Source of the DNA: an uncultured beta proteobacterium
GTDB taxonomy: Bacteria > Pseudomonadota > Gammaproteobacteria > Burkholderiales > Rhodocyclaceae
Assembly (NCBI GenBank): GCA_903916205.1
Contig: CAIWVX010000409.1
Coordinates: 1 to 5,789 of the forward strand
Direction of reading: 5' to 3'
DNA length: 5,789 bases
In this document: positions 1 to 5,574 of the stretch, piece by piece
Numbering within the stretch: the stretch's first letter is position 1
How the letters are laid out: the number at the start of each line of letters is the position of its first letter
Translations under genes and position numbers: made by a program
The notes under the pieces: generated by a model
The model's input: the letters and a program-made list of their open reading frames with translations, nothing else
The model's database searches: none
Told to the model about the DNA's origin: nothing

Positions 1-23
1 GCGGCCAGTGTCATTTGCTTCAT
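1..23 (-). CDS. Possible start of a divergent gene (partial, runs off the left edge)
   Basis: On the minus strand an ATG at 23-21 opens a frame reading MKQMTLA to the edge. An AAGGG sequence lies 8 bases upstream (minus strand), a good Shine-Dalgarno position. The Met-Lys start followed by apolar residues could begin a signal peptide, but seven residues cannot identify a product. A divergent gene would also fit the non-coding look of 24-301. This could be chance; function unknown. Confidence 0.3.
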
Positions 24-199
24 CGTCTTTACCCTTGTGAGCAGAACGCCCTGTCAGACTCTATGGCAAAAGAATCGTTCACCGCTTTTGATACTTATTC
101 GGCGTTTCCTTATGTAATTTCAATCGCGGAATTTGGGATAAAAGAGCGGCTTAATCCCTCAATGAAAAGGTGACAAGATCACAAGTACAGAACTTAGTA

Positions 200-228
200 T
201 TGACTTTACTGTCGTTGAGGCAGAAAAT
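200..228 (+). promoter_or_regulatory. Candidate sigma70 promoter for the mmdADCB operon
   Basis: TTGACT (200-205, five of six matches to the -35 consensus) is followed after 17 bases by GAAAAT (223-228, four of six matches to the -10). Transcription would start near 235 and leave a leader of about 65 bases before the mmdA start. The spacing is ideal but the -10 is poor. The TTGATA/TGTAAT pair further upstream is an alternative. Confidence 0.3.
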
Positions 229-288
229 TACCAAATTGTTTTTTACATACCCGTTTTTGGGGATTTCTTTTCAACAAGTTGGCTTGCC

Positions 289-296
289 GGAGGGAG
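289..296 (+). promoter_or_regulatory. Strong ribosome binding site that fixes the mmdA start
   Basis: GGAGGGAG at 289-296 ends 5 bases before the ATG at 302 and is close to a perfect Shine-Dalgarno sequence. The upstream in-frame GTG at 170 has only a weak AAAAGG directly abutting it, with no proper spacing. This decides the start in favour of 302. Confidence 0.8.
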
Positions 297-301
297 TATC
301 A

Positions 302-1852
302 ATGGGAAACACGGAGAAGCACATTGCTAAATTACGCGAAATGCGTAGCACAGCGATGCTCGGGGGTGGTCAGAAACGTATCGACGCGCAGCATGAGCGG
401 GGTAAGCTGACTGCTCGGGAACGAATTAATTTATTACTGGATGAGGGCTCATTCCACGAGTTTGGGATGATGGCCACGCATAGCTTGACCACCTTCGGTC
501 TGGATAAGCAGCGTTTCCTTGGTGATGCTGTTGTTACTGGCTTCGGCAAGATTGATGGCCGTCCGGTGGCAATTTATGCTCAGGACTTCACCGTAGTTGG
601 TGGCTCTTTCTCTGAGCTCCAATCGCAAAAAATCTGTCGTATCTGTGACAAAGCACTTGAAGCGGGTATTCCGATTTTCGGTCTTGGTGACTCGGGCGGT
701 GCTCGTATTCAGGAAGGCGTTCGCAGTCTGGCCGCGTACGGTGAAGTTTTTGTCCGTAACGTTATGGCCTCCGGCGTTGTTCCGCAAATCTCTCTGATTC
801 TTGGCCCTTGTGCCGGCGGCGCTGTTTATTCACCCGCACTGACCGACTTCATCATCATGGCAGGCCAAGCCTACATGTTCCTGACCGGTCCGGAAGTTAT
901 CAAGACCGTTACTGGTGAGATGGTTTCGGCTGAAGACTTGGGTGGCGCAGCAGTTCACACAGGCACTAGCGGTGTGGCGCATTTCGCCTGCGAAACCGAG
1001 CAAGAAGGTCTGGATCTAGCCAAGCGCATTCTCAGTTATTTGCCACAAAATAACACTGAAAATGCACCGCGCTTCGTTACTGGCGATCCGATTAACCGTG
1101 CGGATGAGGCGCTCAATGCACTGATCCCCGATGGCCCGAATTCGCCGTACGATATTCGTGATGCCATTGAGGCTGTTTTTGACCGTGATAGCTTCCTCGA
1201 AGTTCAGCCTGATTACGCCGCTAATGCCGTGGTCGGTTTTGCTCGCATGGACGGTTATTCGGTGGCCATTATCGCCAACCAGCCGTGCTTCATGGCCGGT
1301 GCGCTGAATATTGACGCCAGCGATAAAATTGCTCGTCATGTTCGCATCGCTGATGCTTACAATATTCCGATCGTCACCTTCGTTGATTGCCCGGGCTTCC
1401 TGCCAGGCACCAGCCAAGAATACGGCGGTGTAATTCGTCACGGCGCCAAGGTTCTTTACGCCTACTGCGAAGCGACGGTGCCAATGATCTCACTCATCAC
1501 CCGTAAGTCCTTCGGTGGCGCTCACCTCGCCATGAGTTCACGCCAGATGCGTGCTGACTTTGCTTTTTCTTGGCCCACCGGTCAAGTCGCCGTTATGGGC
1601 GCAGAGGGTGCTGCAAACATCATCTTCCGTGACGAAATCAAGAAAGCGGCCGATCCAAAAGTACGTGAGCAGGAAATGATCGAGATGTACCGTGAGGAAT
1701 TCATGAATCCTTACCGTGCGGCTGACGTAGGTCAGATCGACGAAGTGATTATTCCTAGCGAAACACGTCCTCGCCTAGCGCTTGCTCTCGAAGTTCTGCG
1801 TAACAAGGTTGCTCAGAATTTGCCGCGTAAGCATGGTTTGTGTCCGGTTTGA
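302..1852 (+). CDS. mmdA: Acyl-CoA carboxyltransferase (alpha) subunit of a Na+-translocating methylmalonyl-CoA-type decarboxylase
   Basis: The 516-residue soluble subunit transfers the carboxyl group of an acyl-CoA, probably (S)-methylmalonyl-CoA, to biotin on the carrier encoded downstream. The protein has the two crotonase-like halves of the PccB/MmdA carboxyltransferase family. The N-half carries GDSGGARIQEG (129-139) and GPCAGGAVYSPA (168-179), which bind CoA and form an oxyanion hole. The C-half carries PGFLPGT (364-370) and RKSFGGAHLAM (401-411) for the biotin side. The C-terminal NPYRAADVGQIDEVI (469-483) is also typical. At the position linked to substrate choice in PccB/AccB, where PccB has Asp, this protein has Leu409, followed by Ala-Met as I recall for MmdA proteins. 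Length fits MmdA (about 510) rather than the larger GcdA of glutaconyl-CoA decarboxylase. The start at 302 rests on the strong ribosome site; the frame is open to 170. The substrate is inferred: the family is certain, while a propionyl-CoA carboxylase beta subunit is excluded mainly by the linked membrane genes. Confidence 0.9.
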   Translation: MGNTEKHIAKLREMRSTAMLGGGQKRIDAQHERGKLTARERINLLLDEGSFHEFGMMATHSLTTFGLDKQRFLGDAVVTGFGKIDGRPVAIYAQDFTVVGGSFSELQSQKICRICDKALEAGIPIFGLGDSGGARIQEGVRSLAAYGEVFVRNVMASGVVPQISLILGPCAGGAVYSPALTDFIIMAGQAYMFLTGPEVIKTVTGEMVSAEDLGGAAVHTGTSGVAHFACETEQEGLDLAKRILSYLPQNNTENAPRFVTGDPINRADEALNALIPDGPNSPYDIRDAIEAVFDRDSFLEVQPDYAANAVVGFARMDGYSVAIIANQPCFMAGALNIDASDKIARHVRIADAYNIPIVTFVDCPGFLPGTSQEYGGVIRHGAKVLYAYCEATVPMISLITRKSFGGAHLAMSSRQMRADFAFSWPTGQVAVMGAEGAANIIFRDEIKKAADPKVREQEMIEMYREEFMNPYRAADVGQIDEVIIPSETRPRLALALEVLRNKVAQNLPRKHGLCPV

Positions 1853-1890
1853 TGGTTCTTTTTTTGTTTAACTTTAAGTGAGAGGTATCA

Positions 1891-2244
1891 ATGGAGCATT
1901 TAGATTGGGGTCTTAAGATGACAGTCCTCGGTATGGGACTGGTCTTCTCCCTGCTGGCGCTGCTTTGGGGCTTGCTGGTACTCGTTCTCGCGCTCGACAA
2001 GGAAGAAGTTGAGCCAGAGGACGATGACACAAGTGACGAAGCTGCTGTCGAGCCGCAAGTTGCGGTTGGCGGCTTGCCATCAGAACTGGTGTCGGCAATT
2101 ATCGTTGCCACACTCAAACATAAAGCACTTCGGGGTGGAACTACCTCGATGATGCAGACGACATGTGCCAGTAATCAGCCAAGCCCTTGGGCCGCCGCTG
2201 GTCGTGCACGTCAAACCAATAATTGGATCTCGAGAGGAAAATGA
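1891..2244 (+). CDS. mmdD: Small membrane-anchor (delta, OadG-family) subunit of the decarboxylase
   Basis: This 117-residue protein has one transmembrane helix at about residues 7-35, in the usual OadG setting GLKMTVLGMGLVFS (7-20). An acidic stretch follows (38-50, including EPEDDD) and then a polar C-terminal half. The tail WAAAGRARQTNNW (100-112) matches the W-x3-GR-type ending that I recall for MmdD/OadG proteins and MmdE of Veillonella. Family members anchor the carboxyltransferase and the biotin carrier to the membrane pump and stabilise the complex; no catalytic role is expected. GAGAGG at 1880-1885 stands 5 bases before the ATG. The gene lies 38 bases after mmdA, and its stop codon overlaps the start of mmdC. 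OadG proteins diverge quickly, so the assignment rests on the membrane segment, size, tail motif and position between mmdA and the biotin carrier. Confidence 0.85.
   Translation: MEHLDWGLKMTVLGMGLVFSLLALLWGLLVLVLALDKEEVEPEDDDTSDEAAVEPQVAVGGLPSELVSAIIVATLKHKALRGGTTSMMQTTCASNQPSPWAAAGRARQTNNWISRGK
2232..2237 (+). promoter_or_regulatory. Ribosome binding site of mmdC inside the end of mmdD
   Basis: GAGAGG at 2232-2237 lies within the last codons of mmdD. Two adjacent ATG codons follow, at 2241 (3 bases away) and 2244 (6 bases away). The spacing favours 2244, which shares its first base with the last base of the mmdD TGA stop. The same hexamer stands 5 bases before mmdD itself. Confidence 0.65.
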
Positions 2245-2711
2245 TGCGTCGTTATACATTGAATATTAACAGCACGGAGTTTGTGGTAGACGTTCAGGAA
2301 GCCGGCGCTGACAAGTTTGACGTTGTTGTCGGTGGCGAAACCTATGCCGTAACTCTGTCAGGTGATCAAGCCGCTGTTGCTGCTGCTCCTTCGGCCGCTG
2401 CTCCTGCTCCTGTCGCAGCGGCTCCTGCGCCTGTTGCCGCTGCTGCACCCGCTGCCGCTCCTGCTGCACGCAAAGCGGCTCCTGCTGCTGGCAAAGGTGG
2501 CATCAAGGCACCGATGCCTGGTGTCATCCTTGAAGTCAGTGTTAAGTCGGGTGACAAGGTCAAGCGCGGTCAAAAGGTCGCTATTCTTGATGCAATGAAA
2601 ATGCAAAATGTTATTGGCGCACCGAAAGACGGTACGATTGGTGATATCTGTGTTGCTGCCGGTCAAAGCGTTGGCCACGGTGAAGTGCTCGTCACATTCG
2701 TGGAGGGTTAA
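2244..2711 (+). CDS. mmdC: Biotin carboxyl carrier (gamma) subunit of the decarboxylase
   Basis: This 155-residue carrier shuttles carboxybiotin from the carboxyltransferase to the membrane decarboxylase. A short N-terminal domain (about 1-40, beginning MRRYTLNINS) is followed by a flexible Ala/Pro linker (about 43-83) and a C-terminal biotinyl domain (about 86-155). The domain begins with KAPMPGVI, and AMKM (117-120) carries the biotin-accepting Lys119, 36 residues from the C-terminus as is usual in this family. AMKM is followed by Gln rather than the common Glu, and VIGAPKDG takes the place of the usual AP.DG turn, a mild deviation. The start could instead be ATG 2241 (one more Met) or an upstream TTG at 2223 (seven more residues); ribosome-site spacing favours 2244. 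The one-base stop/start overlap with mmdD suggests translational coupling, and mmdB follows after 3 bases. A cognate biotin ligase is needed and is not in this window. Confidence 0.92.
   Translation: MRRYTLNINSTEFVVDVQEAGADKFDVVVGGETYAVTLSGDQAAVAAAPSAAAPAPVAAAPAPVAAAAPAAAPAARKAAPAAGKGGIKAPMPGVILEVSVKSGDKVKRGQKVAILDAMKMQNVIGAPKDGTIGDICVAAGQSVGHGEVLVTFVEG
2370..2492 (+). repeat. Ala/Pro linker repeat within mmdC
   Basis: A GCT/CCT-rich low-complexity tract encodes the swinging linker of the biotin carrier. The unit APAPVAA occurs twice in a row (about residues 54-67), encoded by near-identical 21-base units with synonymous changes. Such tracts often vary in length between strains; here it stays in frame and is normal for biotin carriers. 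The out-of-frame ORFs over it are composition artefacts. Confidence 0.75.
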
Positions 2712-2714
2712 GAG

Positions 2715-3839
2715 ATGCTAGATCAAGAAACGATCGGCCTGCTAATGAGGGGCGTGGATAACGTCACTTGGCAGTCGCTGGTCATGATCGCTGTGGGGCT
2801 AGTCCTGTTTTATTTGGCAATTGTCAAGGACTACGAACCACTGCTGCTTCTCCCGATTGGTGCTGGTTGTATTTTGGCCAATCTCCCGCTCTCGCCAATG
2901 ATTGAAGAGCACGGCATGCTGAAGATTCTGTACGACATGGGTGTGGGTAACGAAATGTTCCCATTGCTGGTGTTCATCGGGATTGGTGCCTTGACCGACT
3001 TTGGACCGTTGCTTGAAAGCCCGAAATTTGTGCTTCTCGGTGCTGCGGGTCAGTTCGGTATCTTCCTAGTGCTGATTATCGCGCTCCTGCTTGGTTTCGA
3101 CCAGAAGGAAGCTGCTTCAATCGGTATCATTGGTGCTATTGATGGACCAACGTCAATTTACGTCAGTGGTATTCTGGCTCCGCACATGTTAGGGCCTATC
3201 ACGGTAGCCGCTTACAGCTACATGTCCTTGGTTCCGGTTATCATGCCGCCTGTGATCTATGCAATGACGACCAAGTCAGAGCGTATGATTCGGATGCCTT
3301 ACAGTCAGCGCAAGATCAGCCGTCGCACACGCATCATTTTCCCGATCATCGTAACCGTGATGGTCGGTACCTTGGTGCCGTTTGCTACTCCGTTGATTGG
3401 CATGCTGATGTTGGGCAACCTGATGAAGGAATCGGGCTGTGTTGAACGTTTGACGAAAGCTTCGTCGAACGAAATCGCCAACACCGTTACGATTTTCCTT
3501 GGTCTGGCCATTGGCTCGACGATGGTGGGTTCGTCTTTCATCAACATGGAAACATTGTTCATCCTCGGTCTTGGTTTGATGGCCTTCGGTGTGGATTGTG
3601 CGGCTGGTGTGTCCTTCGCGAAAATTCTTAACTGGCTAAGCGGTGGCAAGATCAATCCGATTATCGGTGCCGCTGGTATCAGCGCGTTTCCGATGGCCGC
3701 TCGTGTTTGTCAGCGTGTAGCTCAGGATGATGATTTTGAAAACTTCCTGCTGATGCACGCCATGGGCGCAAATGCCGCTGGTCAGGTTGCTAGTGTCGTT
3801 GCCGGTGGTGTTGTTCTGGCACTGATGGGCGCAGCATAA
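2715..3839 (+). CDS. mmdB: Carboxybiotin decarboxylase / Na+ pump (beta, OadB/MmdB/GcdB-family) subunit
   Basis: This 374-residue integral membrane protein decarboxylates carboxybiotin and uses the energy to export Na+, consuming a periplasmic proton. About ten hydrophobic segments are visible, including 21-37, 41-57, 104-127, 157-185, 206-234, 276-302 and 341-373. Family landmarks are YEPLLLLPIGAGC (40-52), TDFGPLL (94-100), DGPTSIYVSG (143-152), AAYSYMSLVPV (165-175) and NPIIGAAGISAFPMAARV (314-331). Residues matching those found important in Klebsiella OadB are all present: Asp143 (D203), Tyr169 (Y229), Asn314 (N373), Gly318 (G377), Ser323 (S382) and Arg330 (R389). The pump is therefore probably functional. 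The length fits the shorter MmdB/GcdB type rather than the roughly 430-residue OadB. GGAGGG at 2702-2707 lies inside the end of mmdC, 7 bases before the ATG, and the gap from mmdC is 3 bases. Two motif substitutions, GAIDGP and VIMPP, are noted in the findings. Family assignment is firm. Confidence 0.95.
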   Translation: MLDQETIGLLMRGVDNVTWQSLVMIAVGLVLFYLAIVKDYEPLLLLPIGAGCILANLPLSPMIEEHGMLKILYDMGVGNEMFPLLVFIGIGALTDFGPLLESPKFVLLGAAGQFGIFLVLIIALLLGFDQKEAASIGIIGAIDGPTSIYVSGILAPHMLGPITVAAYSYMSLVPVIMPPVIYAMTTKSERMIRMPYSQRKISRRTRIIFPIIVTVMVGTLVPFATPLIGMLMLGNLMKESGCVERLTKASSNEIANTVTIFLGLAIGSTMVGSSFINMETLFILGLGLMAFGVDCAAGVSFAKILNWLSGGKINPIIGAAGISAFPMAARVCQRVAQDDDFENFLLMHAMGANAAGQVASVVAGGVVLALMGAA

Positions 3840-3857
3840 TCAGTAATTAGCCTCAAT

Positions 3858-3886
3858 AAAAAAGCCCGCTGTTCGCGGGCTTTTTT
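3858..3886. terminator. Bidirectional rho-independent terminator between mmdB and mpl
   Basis: GCCCGC (3864-3869) pairs with GCGGGC (3875-3880) around the 5-base loop TGTTC. Six A's before the stem and eight T's after it give a U-tract on either strand and can extend the stem. It lies 18 bases after the mmdB stop and serves that operon directly. On the minus strand it is the first terminator met by mpl transcripts, about 170 bases past the mpl stop. Confidence 0.92.
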
Positions 3887-3888
3887 TT

Positions 3889-4054
3889 GTACGTTTTTTT
3901 CTGCGGTTGAACTAAACCGCTGACGCCGTGGCGGAGCAATTATCTATTGCGTTTTGTTTTTCAGAGAAGTTTTATTCCATCGAAGGTAGGTACTCAATCT
4001 ATACGGTTATTGATTGGATTTTCCTGACTTTGACTCTGCTTAATCCGTGATGAG
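3889..4054. other. Convergent intergenic region, 3' trailer of mpl
   Basis: No gene is seen. A small hairpin is possible, GCGGTT (3903-3908) with AACCGC (3915-3920), loop of 6. The same CCGC (3917-3920) could instead pair with GCGG at 3931-3934, so the two folds would be exclusive. Neither is followed by a T-tract on either strand, so neither is a classical terminator. It probably becomes the untranslated 3' end of the mpl message. Confidence 0.45.
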
Positions 4055-5446
4055 TTAATTTGAGAGCGCCGACAATAATTTTTCGTGAATGCCGCCAAAC
4101 CCGCCGTTGCTCATCACCAAAATTTGATCGCCGGGTTGTGCGGCTGACACGATCTGCGCGACAAGTCCCTCTAGATCATCCGAAACCATAGCCTTCTCGC
4201 CCATGGGTGACAAGGCTTCGGCGGCATCCCAGCCGAGATGGTTTGAATAGCAGAATACCCGGTCCGCTTCGACCAAACTCGCTGGCAACTGTGCCTTCAT
4301 CACGCCAAGCTTCATGGTGTTCGAGCGCGGTTCTAACACGGCAAAAATACGTGGAGCCGGAGCCGCCCCGGAGCCATTTTCATGCGCCCCACCCATCTTG
4401 CGCCGCAAGCCGTCTAACGTAGCGGCAATCGCTGTCGGATGGTGGGCGAAATCGTCAAAAACATTGATTCCGCGCACTGTGCCACGCAACTCCATGCGTC
4501 GTTTTACGTTCTCGAAACGCGATAAAGCCTCCAGTCCCTTGTTGAGCGGCACCCCGACATGGCGTGCGGCGAGCAGGGCGGCCATGGCGTTGGTGCGGTT
4601 GTGCTCACCACTCAGGCTCCAGCGTGCGGAGCCAATTTCTTCGTCGCCACGCATCAGGCGCAGTGTGCCATTGGCATCATCACCCAGCATCCGCCAACCG
4701 TTTGTTTCGTTGAAGGCTTCTATTGGCGTCCAGCATCCGCGCGTCAGCACGCGATTGAGGCTGGATTCCCGTGCATTGGAGACCACCAGACCGCTACGAG
4801 GTAAAGTCCGTACCAGATGGTGAAACTGGGTTTCGATCGCCGCCAGATCAGCAAAAATATCGGCATGATCGAATTCAAGATTGTTCAGCACCAGCGTCCG
4901 TGGGCAATAATGGATGAACTTTGAACGTTTGTCGCAAAAGGCGCTGTCGTATTCGTCGGCTTCGATCACGAAGAATGGCGAATCGGTCAGTTCCCCCGAC
5001 AAGCGCGCCGAGATACCGAAATTCATCGGTACGCCGCCAATCAGATAGCCGGGACTCAATCCTGCCTCTTCGAGAATCCAGGCCAGCATGGAGGATGTGG
5101 TGGTTTTTCCGTGCGTACCCGCGACCGCCAGCACCCAGCGCCCGTGTAAGACGTTATCCGCTAGCCATTGAGGGCCGGAGAGATAGGGTAGTCCGAGATC
5201 GAGAATTTCTTCGAGTAAGGGGTTGCCACGAGAAATGGCATTTCCTATCACATAATAGTCGGGCTGAAATTTGATCTGATCGGCCGCATAGCCTTCAACC
5301 AGTTCAATCCCTGCAGCCTCAAGCTGGGTGCTCATTGGCGGATAGACACCCGCATCACAACCGGTAACCCGATGACCTGCCGCACGAGCCAACTGGGCAA
5401 TACCGCCCATAAAGGTGCCGCAAATGCCAAGAATATGAATATGCAT
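4055..5446 (-). CDS. mpl: UDP-N-acetylmuramate:L-alanyl-gamma-D-glutamyl-meso-diaminopimelate ligase
   Basis: This 463-residue cytoplasmic Mur-family ligase uses ATP to join the recycled murein tripeptide L-Ala-gamma-D-Glu-meso-DAP directly to UDP-MurNAc, returning it to peptidoglycan synthesis. The N-terminal domain opens with HILGICGTFMGG (4-15), the nucleotide-binding loop, and has VYPPMST (34-40). The central ATPase domain has the P-loop GTHGKTTT (110-117), IEADEYD (161-167) and NNLEFDHADIF (188-198). GEHNRTNAMAA (280-290) leads to the C-terminal domain with DDFAHHPTAI (331-340), LEPRSNTMK (371-379) and MSNGGFGGIH (445-454). These blocks match E. coli Mpl (457 residues) and separate it from MurC, which it otherwise resembles. 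A Gly/Ala/Pro-rich stretch of about 12 residues (353-365) appears inserted relative to E. coli. The start gives the canonical N-terminus although the ribosome site (TTGGA, 8 bases away) is weak. It lies downstream of gpmI on the same strand and converges on the mmd operon. Confidence 0.96.
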   Translation of the reverse strand: MHIHILGICGTFMGGIAQLARAAGHRVTGCDAGVYPPMSTQLEAAGIELVEGYAADQIKFQPDYYVIGNAISRGNPLLEEILDLGLPYLSGPQWLADNVLHGRWVLAVAGTHGKTTTSSMLAWILEEAGLSPGYLIGGVPMNFGISARLSGELTDSPFFVIEADEYDSAFCDKRSKFIHYCPRTLVLNNLEFDHADIFADLAAIETQFHHLVRTLPRSGLVVSNARESSLNRVLTRGCWTPIEAFNETNGWRMLGDDANGTLRLMRGDEEIGSARWSLSGEHNRTNAMAALLAARHVGVPLNKGLEALSRFENVKRRMELRGTVRGINVFDDFAHHPTAIAATLDGLRRKMGGAHENGSGAAPAPRIFAVLEPRSNTMKLGVMKAQLPASLVEADRVFCYSNHLGWDAAEALSPMGEKAMVSDDLEGLVAQIVSAAQPGDQILVMSNGGFGGIHEKLLSALSN

Positions 5447-5574
5447 GCCATCAATCCAAGTTAAATAAAGCCGGTAAAGTCGGTGGCCTAATGTTTTAGC
5501 GACTTACCCTTGTATCTAAAGCCGCCTGTATCTATGGCTTGCAGGCTCACAGGCTATCGAGAGTTTGCTTGAAA
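5447..5574 (-). other. gpmI-mpl intergenic region with short repeats
   Basis: These 128 bases separate two same-strand genes. The octamer TGTATCTA occurs at 5511-5518 and 5527-5534 (plus-strand reading), 16 bases apart start to start. GCCTGT (5524-5529) and ACAGGC (5549-5554) form an inverted repeat with a 19-base loop, and CAGGC also occurs at 5542-5546. On the minus strand the stem is followed only by GGCTTT, too weak for a clear terminator. No convincing promoter for mpl was found, so read-through from gpmI is possible. Confidence 0.4.

Larger units (their letters stand above)
24..301. other. Leader and promoter region upstream of mmdA
   Basis: About 280 bases with no convincing complete gene. 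The mmdA frame stays open upstream to a GTG at 170, but the 44 extra residues do not look like a carboxyltransferase N-terminus, so I treat that part as 5' leader. Two weak sigma70-like promoters can be drawn on the plus strand: TTGATA (88-93) with TGTAAT (113-118), spacing 19, and TTGACT (200-205) with GAAAAT (223-228), spacing 17. A 5-bp inverted repeat, GGGAT (135-139) and ATCCC (154-158), is too short to call an operator. No riboswitch fold was recognised. Confidence 0.5.

Noticed and set aside
1016..1441. 141-residue minus-strand open frame inside mmdA
   Set aside because: Antisense shadow of a conserved coding region with no recognisable domain. The same applies to the frame at 449-787.
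302..1852. Propionyl-CoA carboxylase beta subunit (PccB)
   Set aside because: Sequence similarity would allow it, but no biotin carboxylase gene is present and the operon carries OadG- and OadB-type membrane subunits with a separate biotin carrier.
1854..1890. Run of seven T's (1859-1865) after the mmdA stop as a terminator
   Set aside because: No stable hairpin precedes it, and the next genes clearly belong to the same complex.
2266..2678. Several Gln-, Ser/Arg- or Leu-rich open frames over mmdC
   Set aside because: They come from reading the GCT/CCT-rich linker in other frames; the composition is entirely explained by the Ala/Pro repeat.
3903..3920. GCGGTT/AACCGC hairpin as a separate mpl terminator
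   Set aside because: On the minus strand it is followed by A's rather than T's and the stem has only 6 pairs; the strong terminator lies just beyond.
4314..4823. 169-residue plus-strand open frame opposite mpl
   Set aside because: Arg/Ser/Pro-rich shadow of the well-supported mpl coding strand, with no family motif. The same applies to the plus-strand frames at 4207, 4559 and 4921.
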